NCBI RefSeq assembly: GCF_051857545.1
Contig: NZ_JBPZHB010000002.1
Coordinates: 806,001 to 870,000 of the forward strand
Direction: 5' to 3'
Length of the DNA: 64,000 nt
From: Larkinella sp051857545
GTDB taxonomy: Bacteria; Bacteroidota; Bacteroidia; Cytophagales; Spirosomataceae
The position numbers were made by a program, and so were the translations under genes. How positions within the stretch are numbered: position 1 is the first letter of the stretch; each line of letters starts with the position of its first letter. Under the pieces are notes generated by a model. It was given only the letters and a program-made list of their open reading frames with translations, did no database searches and had not been told where the DNA came from. This document shows, one piece after another, positions 32,748-42,222 of the stretch.

Positions 32748-35700
32748 GTGCCACAACCCGTAAACAACAACCGGTTTCGGAGCTTCCGGCTTCCGAAACT
32801 GCGGCTTTTCTGGAAATCTTCCCTGTTAGGCCTTATGCTCATTCTGTTGAGTCGCTACGCCTACAGCCAGATCCACGTCAATTTTAGCATCAATCCACAA
32901 AATTCCCGCAAGCCGATCAGCCCGCTGATTTACGGCACCAACGATCAGTATCCCTACGCGACCGCCAAACGGCTGGGCGGCAACCGCATTACGAACTACA
33001 ACTGGGAAAACAATGCGTCGAACGCCGGTTTCGACTGGTTTCACGAAAGCGATAACTACGTCCCCGGACAGCAGAATGTGCCTGAAAATCAGTACGATGT
33101 TCCGGGAGCCGCCCTGTCGACATTTCATCAGCGGTCGTTGAACCAGAACGCCTACTCGCTGGTGACGCTCCCCATGGCGAAATACGTGACGAAGGATAAA
33201 AACGGGGCTGTTACGCCGGAGCAGGCGGCCCCGTCGAGCCGTTGGGCGGCTGTCAAATACCGCAAACCCAGCCCGTTCACCTTGCTGCCGGATGTCAACG
33301 ATGGCGACGTGTACGTGGACGAGGAGCTGAATTACCTGCAACACCACTTTGGCCGGAGCAACACCGCGCGGGGTGTTCGGGGCTATGCGCTGGACAACGA
33401 ACCGGGTTTGTGGGCCAGCTCCCACAGCCGGATGTGGGGCACGACGCCGGTCAGCGTTCGCTACCTGATGGACAACTCCTTTGAACTGGCCCAGCGCATC
33501 AAGGAAATGGACCCCACGGCCGAAGTTTTTGGCCCCGCGTCGTTTGGGATCTCGGAGTTTGAAAACCTGCAATTTGCACCCGACTGGGACCAGGAAAAGG
33601 GCAATTATCCCATTTTTCTGGATTTGTATCTGGGTAAGATGCGGGAAAAAGAGCAGCAGGGCGGAAAGCGGTTGCTCGACGTTCTGGACGTACACTGGTA
33701 TCCGGAACGGAGAAATGACGGACTTCGTCCGACCGACAACCGGACCGACTACGCCAACAATGCTGCCCGCATGGCCATGACCCGTTCGTTGTGGGACCCG
33801 ACGTATAGTGAGGGGACGTTCGTGAGCGATGATCCGGTCAAACGGCAATTGTTTTTGCCCTTTTTGCCCAAAATGCACCAGCACATCGGGCAGTATTATC
33901 CGGGAACGAAACTGGCCATTACCGAATACAGCTACATGGGTCTGACGCACGCTTCCGGCGGGATTGCCCAGGCCGACGCGCTGGGAATCTTTGGCAAGCA
34001 GGGCGTTTACCTGGCTACCTACTGGGGTGGCGTCGTGGATTTTATCAAATCGGGGTTTGACCTGTACCGGAACTACGACGGGCAGGGTGGTCATTTTGGC
34101 GATACCTCGGTGGAATCAAGTACGGTTGATCTGGTCAATACCTCGGTTTTTGCGTCCATCAACGGCAGTGACGATTCGAAACTGCACGTTGTGGCCCTCA
34201 GCAAAAACCAGGATGGCCCCATCACCGCCACTTTTACCATCGGCGGCAGCCGGCAATACAAAAGTGCCACGGTTTGGGCGTTCGACAATTCCAGCTCGGT
34301 GCTGAAACAATTGAAAAGCGTTCGAACCATCAACAGCAATACCTTCGAATACGTCCTGCCGGCGCTGACGGCCTGCCATTTCGTTTTGTCGGAAGAAAAC
34401 ATTGCTATATATCCCGACATCACCGAAACGACGATCAATCCGTCGGCGGGCTATTCCGACGGGACGGCGACGTTTGAACTGACGGCCAAAGTAGCCGACG
34501 GCGACAACGACCTCGCGGGTGTAACGGCCGATCTGAGTCCCCTGGGGGGTGGTACTGCCGTGGCGTTTACGCCAAGTGGGACGGAAACGGGGCTGTATCG
34601 CTTGCAGGTTCAGGTGCCCACCGGAACCGTTGCCGGATCGAAATCCATTAAAATTACCGCGAAGGATGCGGCCAACCACACGGCCGAAGCCGCCGTTTCG
34701 TACCGGGTTATCAAGCGGACGGCGGAAACCGTAATCTGGGATGGCGACGAAATCAAGCGGGGCACTGGGGGTTCTTACTACGATCCGAGTGATACGCAAG
34801 CCCGAAATGCAAAAATAGAACGGCGCGAAACCGGTGGCCAGCACCAGCCGGGTAGTCTGTTCATGCACTTCGAACACGCCAATAACCGCTACAACACCAT
34901 GACCTGGCGGCTTTCCGACAACGACAACCCCGCCGATGCCCGGGACATTCGGGATTTCGGAGCCCTGGAGTTCTACCTCAAATCCAATGCGCCCGAAAAT
35001 TCCGATATTGAAGTGAGTCTGCGGGATGCTACGGCGCAAATGCACACCTCGAACACTGTGTGGCTGAAGCAGGGCGGCTACCTCGGTTCGCTGAATTCCA
35101 GTGGCTACACGCGGGTTAAAATTCCACTGTCGGCCTTCACGACCGACTCGCAAATTGATCTCGGACAGATCTGGCAGTTGAATTTTAACTGCAACACGGC
35201 CCAGAAATCGTTCGATGTGTGGATCGACGACGTGCGGGTACTGCCGTATTCCAACCCGGTTTTGCAACCCGTTATCCGCGAAAAGGGCGTTACGCCAACC
35301 GCCGGATACGCCGATGGAAAAACGACCGTTACGATTTTTGCCCAGGTAGACGATCCGGACAACAACCTGCGGACGGTAACCGTCGATCTGGCTCCGCTGG
35401 GGCTTGCCAATAAACAGGCCATGACGCTCGAAAATGGCCGGTATGCGGCAACGGCAACGGTTCCGTCGGGCGTTGTCAAAGGCACAAAGCAACTCAACAT
35501 TGCGGCTGTGGATGCCGAAGGCAACTCCGCCGATGCGTCCGTTCAGTTCACGGTGAATGAGCCAGCCAGTTCGGTGGTTCTGTGGGATGGCGATGTGGTG
35601 AATACCGGAAAACCGACCACGCTCAACGCGGTGACGACCTGCGTGGTCGATGAAGCCAACGGCAACAAGGCTCCCAAAAGCATGAAAATGCACTTCGATA

Positions 35701-37667
35701 TGGCCGACAACGGTTTTGCCGCGATGGTCTGGGACTGGAACGAAAACACCAACGACGAAGCCATCAAAGACTTGAGCACCAAGGGTTACATAACGTTTTA
35801 CGTGAAAGTCAGCAATCCCGGAGAAAATTTCGATTTTCAGGTGTTTCTGAAAGATCGTTCTGCCGCAAGCACCTCACCCGTACCAGTGCGCGGAGGGGGG
35901 TATGTGACTGCTTTCTCCGGTGATTACCAGCGGGTTCGGGTTCCAATGAGCGCGCTGCTGGCGGGTGATAAAATTGATACGAAACAGGTGACGCGGATCG
36001 GTTTTCTGTCGACCGGACTGGACAAGGCCTACGATTTCTGGGTCGATGACATCGAAGCGGGGGGCAGCAACGTCGCCGATGTCAAACTGACGACGCAAAA
36101 TGCCGCCTGCGGTTCTACCGGATCCATTCGGGTGGTTTCCATCAACGGCAGCGAAGCGGTTTCGGGGTATACGTTTTACCTGAACAATGTGGTCAATCCG
36201 GCCGGGGAGCATGTGGCGGTTTTTAGTAATCTGGCTCCCGGAAAATACGATTTACGGATCGAGGGGAACGACGGTTTTCTGTATTACGAAAATGTACCCG
36301 TCGGTGGGGGCACCAATCCGCTGTCGGCTGCCATTGTGCAGAATCAGACGACGCTGGATTTAACCGTTTCGGGCGGCAGCGGTTCGTACAGCTACCGTTG
36401 GTCGAATGGCGGCACGACCGAAGATCTGACCAATGTAACGCCCGGGACGTATCGCGTCACGGTGACTGATCAGGTGAGCGGTTGTACAATCGAAGCATCC
36501 ATAATCGCAACAGGCGGAACCGCTAGCGCGGACTTCTTGGTGACCGACGCGACGTGTAAACCCAATGGCCGGATCGAGGTACAAAATGTTACCGGCTCGG
36601 GAGGTAACACGAAGTATGCCATCAATGGAAAACCGAATCCGGCGGGGGCCGACCAGCCGGTTTTCAGCGACCTGGCTGCGGGCGATTACGAGATTGTCAT
36701 TACGGGCGACGGCGATTTTCGGTTTGCCAAAACCGTTTCCGTGCAGGACAAGGGCGAAAAACCGGTCGTTCAGGCGGAGGTCAGTATCGAAAATGAAAAA
36801 GCGTACATCAATCTGAACGTTACCGGTGGCAGCGGAATTTACATCTACAAATGGTCGGAAGGGTCGGAATCCCAAAATCTGTGGGAAGTTCTCGACGGAA
36901 CGTACCAGGTGGAGGTGACCGATGCGGCAACGGGCTGTAGCACCACGGCGTCCTACACCATCGTCATTCCCGGAATTGAGCTGACCCCTGAGAACCCCAG
37001 TTGTGCGCCCAACGGAAAGATCCGGGTAACCGCCGTGAAAGGTTCGGGTGGTAACAATAGGTACTACATTAACGGCGAACCGAATCCGGCCGGGATCAAC
37101 AACCCCGAATTTGGGGGGCTGGTGCCGGGGACCTTCCGCATCAAAGTGGAAGGCGATGGCGGTTTTCAGACTGAAAAAGAGGTGACGCTGGAAGGGTCCG
37201 GTTCGGCACCGGAAGTCACGGCCAACGTCAGCTACCTGAACGGCAAGGGCTACATCAACCTGAACGTTACGGGCGGAAGTGGCATCTATACGTACGACTG
37301 GTCCAACGGGGCCACAACCCTGAATATCTGGGAGGTTCCGGCGGGTACATATTCCGTGGTGGTCACCGACCTCGTCAGCCAATGCAAAACCACCTATTCG
37401 GCGACGCTGAGTGACGCCAGTGAAAGCATCATGATTTACCCCAACCCGGCGGTGGGTCAGGAACAGGTGCTGGTTCGCTACAATTTCGTGGATACCCAGG
37501 TTCGGAAAGTGATGCTGAAAGATCATGTCGGCGTGGTGGTGTATACCGCCGATGTGGCCGAACATGCCACTGAAATAACCGTGCCGGTTCGGAATCTGCG
37601 GAGTGGTACGTATCTGGTGATTCTGGAAGGGAAATCGCTGATAACGAAGCACTTGATTGTTCAATAG
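32748..37667 (+). CDS. Secreted multidomain GH44 glycoside hydrolase with SprB-like repeats and T9SS tail
   Basis: 1639 residues from a GTG start; the signal is a basic n-region plus LLGLMLILLSRYAYSQ. Residues ~45-560 are a family 44 glycoside hydrolase: ISPLIYGTNDQYPY, then GYALDNEPGLW with the acid/base Glu218, and AITEYSYMG with the nucleophile Glu393. GH44 enzymes are endo-acting on cellulose, xyloglucan and related beta-glucans. Residues ~565-1110 hold two similar units of Ig-like plus carbohydrate-binding-like beta-sandwich. Residues ~1115-1555 contain SprB-type repeats (VTGGSGIYTYDWSNG pattern, three times, with GTYxVxVTD). The end (from YPNPAVGQEQVLVRYNF, ~1563) is a type A sorting domain for type IX secretion, so the enzyme is exported and displayed at the surface. 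Confidence 0.9.
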   Translation: MPQPVNNNRFRSFRLPKLRLFWKSSLLGLMLILLSRYAYSQIHVNFSINPQNSRKPISPLIYGTNDQYPYATAKRLGGNRITNYNWENNASNAGFDWFHESDNYVPGQQNVPENQYDVPGAALSTFHQRSLNQNAYSLVTLPMAKYVTKDKNGAVTPEQAAPSSRWAAVKYRKPSPFTLLPDVNDGDVYVDEELNYLQHHFGRSNTARGVRGYALDNEPGLWASSHSRMWGTTPVSVRYLMDNSFELAQRIKEMDPTAEVFGPASFGISEFENLQFAPDWDQEKGNYPIFLDLYLGKMREKEQQGGKRLLDVLDVHWYPERRNDGLRPTDNRTDYANNAARMAMTRSLWDPTYSEGTFVSDDPVKRQLFLPFLPKMHQHIGQYYPGTKLAITEYSYMGLTHASGGIAQADALGIFGKQGVYLATYWGGVVDFIKSGFDLYRNYDGQGGHFGDTSVESSTVDLVNTSVFASINGSDDSKLHVVALSKNQDGPITATFTIGGSRQYKSATVWAFDNSSSVLKQLKSVRTINSNTFEYVLPALTACHFVLSEENIAIYPDITETTINPSAGYSDGTATFELTAKVADGDNDLAGVTADLSPLGGGTAVAFTPSGTETGLYRLQVQVPTGTVAGSKSIKITAKDAANHTAEAAVSYRVIKRTAETVIWDGDEIKRGTGGSYYDPSDTQARNAKIERRETGGQHQPGSLFMHFEHANNRYNTMTWRLSDNDNPADARDIRDFGALEFYLKSNAPENSDIEVSLRDATAQMHTSNTVWLKQGGYLGSLNSSGYTRVKIPLSAFTTDSQIDLGQIWQLNFNCNTAQKSFDVWIDDVRVLPYSNPVLQPVIREKGVTPTAGYADGKTTVTIFAQVDDPDNNLRTVTVDLAPLGLANKQAMTLENGRYAATATVPSGVVKGTKQLNIAAVDAEGNSADASVQFTVNEPASSVVLWDGDVVNTGKPTTLNAVTTCVVDEANGNKAPKSMKMHFDMADNGFAAMVWDWNENTNDEAIKDLSTKGYITFYVKVSNPGENFDFQVFLKDRSAASTSPVPVRGGGYVTAFSGDYQRVRVPMSALLAGDKIDTKQVTRIGFLSTGLDKAYDFWVDDIEAGGSNVADVKLTTQNAACGSTGSIRVVSINGSEAVSGYTFYLNNVVNPAGEHVAVFSNLAPGKYDLRIEGNDGFLYYENVPVGGGTNPLSAAIVQNQTTLDLTVSGGSGSYSYRWSNGGTTEDLTNVTPGTYRVTVTDQVSGCTIEASIIATGGTASADFLVTDATCKPNGRIEVQNVTGSGGNTKYAINGKPNPAGADQPVFSDLAAGDYEIVITGDGDFRFAKTVSVQDKGEKPVVQAEVSIENEKAYINLNVTGGSGIYIYKWSEGSESQNLWEVLDGTYQVEVTDAATGCSTTASYTIVIPGIELTPENPSCAPNGKIRVTAVKGSGGNNRYYINGEPNPAGINNPEFGGLVPGTFRIKVEGDGGFQTEKEVTLEGSGSAPEVTANVSYLNGKGYINLNVTGGSGIYTYDWSNGATTLNIWEVPAGTYSVVVTDLVSQCKTTYSATLSDASESIMIYPNPAVGQEQVLVRYNFVDTQVRKVMLKDHVGVVVYTADVAEHATEITVPVRNLRSGTYLVILEGKSLITKHLIVQ

Positions 37668-37688
37668 GGTGGTCATTCTACCCGGTTT

Positions 37689-37718
37689 TACACGGCAGTC
37701 CGCGCGGACTGCCGTGTA
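37689..37718. terminator. Perfect 30-nt palindromic terminator
   Basis: TACACGGCAGTCCGC (37689-37703) is followed at once by its exact reverse complement, then TTTATTT. It lies 21 bases after the GH44 stop codon and works as a strong hairpin for that gene. Confidence 0.8.
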
Positions 37719-37808
37719 TTTATTTAGAAGAAAGGGAGGAGTGGAAGAAAAATTGCTTTGTCATTGGAGAGAGTCGCCGGAACCCGATTATCGTCGTTCT
37801 GTTCACAC

Positions 37809-39011
37809 ATGAAATCCGCCATCGATCGCTTGTTGCAGACTTCGGGTCTGCCGCTGACCGTCCGCCAGTTCTGGTGGTACAGTTTTTTCTACTGGAGTTT
37901 TTTTTCGCTGATCTGGTATGGTCAGGCCATTATGGTCTGGCTGCTCACGCCCAACGCCCGGCTGTATTTCACCGATACGCTCTACTGGCTCATCGAGTTA
38001 TTGTACTGGTGGGGTGCAACCCCCCTGGTCATTTTCTGCGCCCAGCGGTTTTCGCTCCTGAAAACCCAGCGCGCCAGCCGGTTTGTCACCCAGGTGCTGA
38101 CGCACCTGCTGATTGCTGCGGTGTTGTATGGGGTAGAACTGGTGGTGGAACACCTGCTGCTGGGAGCCGCCATTGCCCACGAGCAGGGGAAGGCGATCAC
38201 TGTCCGGCGGGTGATGACGGTTTTTTTTCTGAGTTTTGGCAATGCGTTTGCCCAGTACATGCTGCTCGTGGTTTGCTATAACGTGTTGACGCACGTCTAC
38301 CAACTGCAATCGCTGAAACAGCAACATTTGCAGGCCGAACTGGTCAACGAACAGCTCAAGAGCCAGTTGGCCAATGCGCAGTTGCAGGCTTTGAAAATGC
38401 AGTTAAATCCTCATTTTCTGTTCAATACGCTCCATACGGTGGTCAGTTTGATGCTGCGGAATCAGACCCGTCGGGCCGCCCTAATGGTGACCACGCTGAG
38501 CGACCTGCTCCGGAGTGTGCTGGTGCGTCAGCAGGCCAACTTCATTTCGGTGCGCGACGAGATGACGCTGACCCGGCAGTACCTGTCGATCCAGCAAATT
38601 CGCTTCGAAGACCGCTTGATGGTCGAATACGAAATTGCGCCCGAAGCGGAAGAATGCCTGCTGCCGCAGTTGATTCTGCAACCCATCGTCGAAAACGCCA
38701 TCACCCACGGCATTGCCGACCTCACCGAAGGGGCGCTGATTCGCATCACAGCGCAACGGCTTGGCGAAACCGTCGTGATTCAGGTGTTCGACAATGGGTT
38801 GGGTCAGGAACAACTGCATGATACGTCCGGGATGGGTTTGGGCCTGTCCAACACCCTTTCGCGGCTGGAGAAAGCTTACGGCGAACAGGCGACGATGCAG
38901 TTCGATCAGCCGCCGGGGGGCACCACCACCGTCAGCCTGCGGATTCCCTGCCAATGCTCCTTGTTAACTTCAACGGTAACCCATGAACCCGTATCACACG
39001 CTCATCATTGA
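37809..39011 (+). CDS. LytS-family membrane sensor histidine kinase
   Basis: 400 residues from ATG 37809; a TTG at 37758 would add 17 residues. Four membrane segments lie in residues ~20-170 (for example WYSFFYWSFFSLIWYGQAIM and FFLSFGNAFAQYMLLVVC), followed by a coiled-coil linker rich in Gln and Leu. The kinase core has KMQLNPHFLFNTLHTVVSLM with the phosphoacceptor His202, LILQPIVENAITHGI (N box) and FDNGLGQEQLHDTSGMGLGL. This His_kinase/HATPase pair is always coupled to a LytTR regulator. The regulator gene overlaps its end by 29 bases. The signal sensed is unknown. Confidence 0.9.
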   Translation: MKSAIDRLLQTSGLPLTVRQFWWYSFFYWSFFSLIWYGQAIMVWLLTPNARLYFTDTLYWLIELLYWWGATPLVIFCAQRFSLLKTQRASRFVTQVLTHLLIAAVLYGVELVVEHLLLGAAIAHEQGKAITVRRVMTVFFLSFGNAFAQYMLLVVCYNVLTHVYQLQSLKQQHLQAELVNEQLKSQLANAQLQALKMQLNPHFLFNTLHTVVSLMLRNQTRRAALMVTTLSDLLRSVLVRQQANFISVRDEMTLTRQYLSIQQIRFEDRLMVEYEIAPEAEECLLPQLILQPIVENAITHGIADLTEGALIRITAQRLGETVVIQVFDNGLGQEQLHDTSGMGLGLSNTLSRLEKAYGEQATMQFDQPPGGTTTVSLRIPCQCSLLTSTVTHEPVSHAHH

Positions 39012-39750
39012 CGACGAACTGGCTGCCCGCGAGGTGATCCGGACGTTGCTGGCCGACACGCCCATGCTCCGGGTGGTCGACGAAGCGGCCAATGGTCTGG
39101 AAGCGGTGCAGAAAATTCTGCTTCACCGCCCGCACCTGATTTTTCTCGACATTCAGATGCCCCGGCTCGACGGCTTCAGCGTGCTGCGGAAAGTCTGGCC
39201 CGATCACCAGCCAACGGTGGTGTTCACGACCGCCTACGATCAGTATGCCCTTCAGGCTTTCGAAGTCAACGCCATTGATTATTTGCTCAAGCCTTTCGAT
39301 GAAATTCGTTTCGGGCAGGCGCTGGGCCGGGCCATCGAGCGGCTCAACAACCAGAACCAGCCCAAAATTGAGGCCCTGCTGGCCCAATTGCTCAGTGCGC
39401 ATACGCCCGTACCCCCGCGCGAGTACCTGTCGCGGGTGCTGGTGAAGGAGCAGGGCCGGATGTATTTCGTGAATCTGAACGACGTGCAGTATCTGGATGC
39501 GGATGGTAATTACATCACCCTGCACACCGCCACCGGCAAACACATCGTGTACGACAGCCTGACGAAGCTCGAAACCCGGCTTGATCCGAACCAGTTTGTG
39601 CGGATGCACCGCTCACACATTGTCAATCTGGCCTACGTTCAGGAAGTGGAAACCCATTTCAACGGCGATTACATCGTCCATCTCAAGCTGGGCCAGACGC
39701 TGAAATGGACCCGCAATTACCGGGATAAAATTCAGGCGTTTCTGGGGTGA
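38983..39750 (+). CDS. LytTR-family response regulator
   Basis: 255 residues. The receiver domain has the acidic pair Asp10-Asp11 in IIDDELAARE, phosphoacceptor Asp56 in LIFLDIQMPRLDGFS and the Lys of YLLKPFDEIRFG. The DNA-binding LytTR domain is residues ~145-255: VNLNDVQYLDADGNYITLHT, then KLETRLDPNQFVRMHRSHIV and KLGQTLKWTRNYRDKI. It overlaps the kinase gene by 29 bases and is its cognate regulator. LytTR proteins bind tandem direct repeats of about 9-10 bp. The targets are unknown; the GH44 gene just upstream is one possibility. Confidence 0.93.
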   Translation: MNPYHTLIIDDELAAREVIRTLLADTPMLRVVDEAANGLEAVQKILLHRPHLIFLDIQMPRLDGFSVLRKVWPDHQPTVVFTTAYDQYALQAFEVNAIDYLLKPFDEIRFGQALGRAIERLNNQNQPKIEALLAQLLSAHTPVPPREYLSRVLVKEQGRMYFVNLNDVQYLDADGNYITLHTATGKHIVYDSLTKLETRLDPNQFVRMHRSHIVNLAYVQEVETHFNGDYIVHLKLGQTLKWTRNYRDKIQAFLG

Positions 39751-39772
39751 ATGTCCTTTTGGTGTGATAAAA

Positions 39773-39822
39773 AACGGGGCGTTGCCGGGCGGTTTCAAAA
39801 ACCGTCCCGGCAACGCCCCGTT
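39773..39822. terminator. Bidirectional hairpin terminator
   Basis: AACGGGGCGTTGCCGGG (39773-39789) and CCCGGCAACGCCCCGTT (39806-39822) pair exactly; GGTTT/AACC inside lengthens the stem with one G/T mismatch. It lies between the convergent LytTR and DUF1080 genes, with A-tract and T-rich flanks. Confidence 0.8.
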
Positions 39823-39841
39823 AACCAAAACTTCTGCAATC

Positions 39842-40540
39842 CTACAACTCCCGAATCCGGATGTTTTTATACCAGACCACTTCTTTCGGGCTGTGGTTTT
39901 GCAGCGCGATTTTGCCTTTGGCGTGGGCTTTGGCGTAATTCCAGTCTTTGAATTTGCTGCCAGCCACCATCTTCTGCCATTCGTCCCCGCCGTAGTGGTA
40001 TTCCACCACTTTCTTGCCATTCAGGTAATGCTCGACGTGGTTGTTGTTCACCACAATCCGGCCTTTGTTCCACTGCCCGGCGGGTTTGTTGATGGTCAGG
40101 TCGCTGGGCGCAATCATGTCGTAGTTGGCACCGGTCAACTGGCTTCCTTTCAGTTTGGCACCGTCGCCCAACTGGTAGCCGGTATCGTCGATCACCTGGT
40201 ATTCGGGACCGGACCAGTACGTGGCCTTGTTCGCCGGATCTTCGATCACTTTGTAAACCACCCCGCTGTTGCTTTTGGGCGGCAGTTTGAACTCAAACTC
40301 CAGCTCGAAGTTCTCGTATTCCTTGTCCGTCACGAGGTCACCGCCGGTACCGTCGGGCGTCAGCGTTCCGTCTTCGATGTTCCAGCCAATGGCCTTGTCT
40401 TTCAGGTAACTGTGCCAGCCTTTGGTGGATTTTCCGTCGAACAGCGACACCCATTTGCCGGGTTTCGAGCCAGCATTCGAAAGGCTCATGAGGGTAAAGA
40501 CGCCCGCCAGCAGGGCCAGGGCAAAGGTTGCTTTTTTCAT
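39842..40540 (-). CDS. DUF1080 protein (3-keto-disaccharide hydrolase family)
   Basis: 232 residues with a Sec signal (1-22). One DUF1080/PF06439 jelly-roll domain fills the protein: WVSLFDGKSTKGWHSYL, WNIEDGTLTPDGTGGDLVTD, YENFELEFEFKLPPKSNSGV, GPEYQVIDDTGYQ, and the C-terminal KIALQNHSPKEVVWYKNIRI. The family hydrolyses or eliminates glycosidic bonds in 3-keto-glycosides, and several members bind Ca2+ or another metal. It lies 96 bases behind the minus-strand Tat-type Gfo/Idh/MocA gene, a pairing that fits oxidation followed by cleavage. Repeat R4 separates the two. Confidence 0.9.
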   Translation of the reverse strand: MKKATFALALLAGVFTLMSLSNAGSKPGKWVSLFDGKSTKGWHSYLKDKAIGWNIEDGTLTPDGTGGDLVTDKEYENFELEFEFKLPPKSNSGVVYKVIEDPANKATYWSGPEYQVIDDTGYQLGDGAKLKGSQLTGANYDMIAPSDLTINKPAGQWNKGRIVVNNNHVEHYLNGKKVVEYHYGGDEWQKMVAGSKFKDWNYAKAHAKGKIALQNHSPKEVVWYKNIRIREL

Positions 40541-40563
40541 GGTTTTGTAGGGTTTGTGGTTTG

Positions 40564-40643
40564 CGGTTTTCAGTATACGGTTTTCGGTGGCTGACGCATG
40601 ATTTGGAACGCGTCAGCCACCGAAAACCGTATACTGAAAACCG
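40564..40643. repeat. Perfect inverted repeat with heptamer arms and GGTGGCTGACGC core (R4)
   Basis: Arms 40564-40597 and 40610-40643 are 34 nt each and perfectly complementary, with a 12-nt loop. The left arm is CGGTTTT, CAGTATA, CGGTTTT and the core CGGTGGCTGACGC. It is between two co-directional minus-strand genes, six bases from the stop codon of the upstream dehydrogenase. Core and loop length match R2 and R3. Confidence 0.92.
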
Positions 40644-40649
40644 TAAAAC

Positions 40650-42053
40650 CTATACAGCATTCATAATTTTCATGGCATTCGGATCCCAGTTGACGATCTG
40701 CTTTTTGAACAGACTGATGTTACCACACTGGGTCGGTCCACAGGCCCGAAGCCCGAAGGTTGCATCCTCAGCCACCGGTTTCTGGTTGCGAACCGAATCG
40801 AAGAAGTTGACAAAGTGTTCGTAACGATCGCCTTTGTAATCTTTCGGTGTCTTATAGACCATTTCGCGCGGACCTTCCATTTCCGGGCGCTCGGGATACA
40901 TTTTTTTGTATTCTTTCAGATACGCTTCCTGCTGGTCTTTCGGGAAATTGCTGATCGACAGACCGGGCGCTTTGGGCAGTTTGTGGTGCCGAACCGTCAG
41001 GCTATCCCAGCCAACCGACAGATCGCCTTCCGTACCGACCAGCCGAACCAGGTAACCGCCACCGCCACCATCGACGAAATTGCTCCGCGTCGTCAGGTTA
41101 AATTCCGGATGCTCGGCGGTTTTCGGGTAATCAAAAATAGCGAGGTGAATATCGGGAACATCACGACCATCTTTCCAGAACCGCAGCCCACCGCTGGCAT
41201 ACACCCGGTTGGGGCCTTTGGAACCCGTAATGGTGTGGAGCGTCGTCAGCAGGTGAACGTAGAGGTCACCGGCCACCCCCGTTCCGTAGTCCTGGTAGTT
41301 TCTCCATCTGAAAAACCGCTTCGGGTCCCACTCACGCTTTTTAGCGGTTCCCAAATAGGTGTCCCAATCAACGGTTTGGGGCGATGCATCCGGCGGAATG
41401 GAGTATTGCCAGGCACCCATGGCACTGTGGCGGTCATATTGGGCTTCAGCAAAAACCAGCTCGCCAATGTCGCCGGCTTTCAGCAATTCTTTGGCTTTGG
41501 CGATGATGATGGAACTGGCAAACTGGCTGCCCACCTGAAACACTTTACCGGTTTCTTTCTGAACTTTGATCAGCGTATGGCCATCTTCGACCTTCTGTAC
41601 CATTGGCTTTTCACAATAGACGTGCTTGCCTTTGCGCATGGCGTCGGTCGAGATTTTTTCGTGCCAGTGGTCGGTCGTTCCGTTGATAATTACATCGACA
41701 TCCGACCGTTCGAGCACCTGACGGTAGTCGCGGGTGGTGAACAAACCATCGCCCCACAACTCTTTAGCCCGGCGCAAACGGCCGTCGTAGAGGTCACAGG
41801 CGGCAATAATTTCGGTTCCTTCGACCATCAGCGCGGTCTCCGTATCCCCAATGCCCATACCGCCCGTTCCGATGAGTCCGATGCGGACTTTATCGTTAGC
41901 GGCTGTGCTGCTATGACTTTTCACTAAATGAAGGTACATCGGAGCCGTTCCGGCCTGGGCGAGCGAAGACGGAACGGCCGCGGCTGCGGTTCCGGCCAAT
42001 CCCAATGTTTTTAGAAAGGACCGACGAGAAGGAACCTGTTCAGGGTTTTCCAT
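40650..42053 (-). CDS. Tat-exported Gfo/Idh/MocA oxidoreductase
   Basis: 467 residues. The N-terminus has SRRSFLKTLGLAGTAAAAV, a strong Tat signal, so the protein is exported folded with NAD(P) bound. The Rossmann motif is VRIGLIGTGGMGIGD, followed by VIINGTTDHWHEKISTDAM and HVYCEKPMVQ, the typical catalytic EKP. The C-terminal domain contains GDLYVHLLTTLHTITG and the glycine-rich VDGGGGGYLVRL. These exported relatives resemble the glycoside 3-dehydrogenase group. It is divergent from another such gene at 42372, and the DUF1080 gene follows on the same strand. Confidence 0.9.
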   Translation of the reverse strand: MENPEQVPSRRSFLKTLGLAGTAAAAVPSSLAQAGTAPMYLHLVKSHSSTAANDKVRIGLIGTGGMGIGDTETALMVEGTEIIAACDLYDGRLRRAKELWGDGLFTTRDYRQVLERSDVDVIINGTTDHWHEKISTDAMRKGKHVYCEKPMVQKVEDGHTLIKVQKETGKVFQVGSQFASSIIIAKAKELLKAGDIGELVFAEAQYDRHSAMGAWQYSIPPDASPQTVDWDTYLGTAKKREWDPKRFFRWRNYQDYGTGVAGDLYVHLLTTLHTITGSKGPNRVYASGGLRFWKDGRDVPDIHLAIFDYPKTAEHPEFNLTTRSNFVDGGGGGYLVRLVGTEGDLSVGWDSLTVRHHKLPKAPGLSISNFPKDQQEAYLKEYKKMYPERPEMEGPREMVYKTPKDYKGDRYEHFVNFFDSVRNQKPVAEDATFGLRACGPTQCGNISLFKKQIVNWDPNAMKIMNAV

Positions 42054-42222
42054 AGAATTAAATTAGGCGTTTACAGGAAGCCGTAATTTACGACTTTTTA
42101 GTTTACGTCGGGAAAAACACCCTGCGAAATGAGGTGATTGGGCGCGTGATGGTCTTATTAAGGGGAAAAGTAGTAGTATTGTAAATCCACCCGAAAATGC
42201 AGAATTAGGCCGTATTTTTCAT

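Noticed and set aside
34116..35693. A 525-codon open frame on the minus strand inside the GH44 gene
   Set aside because: It lies fully antisense to a gene with clear domains; the frame is kept open by the codon bias of GC-rich third positions, and the translation is Arg/Gly/His-rich with no domain.
36360..37676. A 438-codon minus-strand frame opposite the SprB-like repeats
   Set aside because: Antisense shadow of the repeat region; its periodicity mirrors that of the sense protein.
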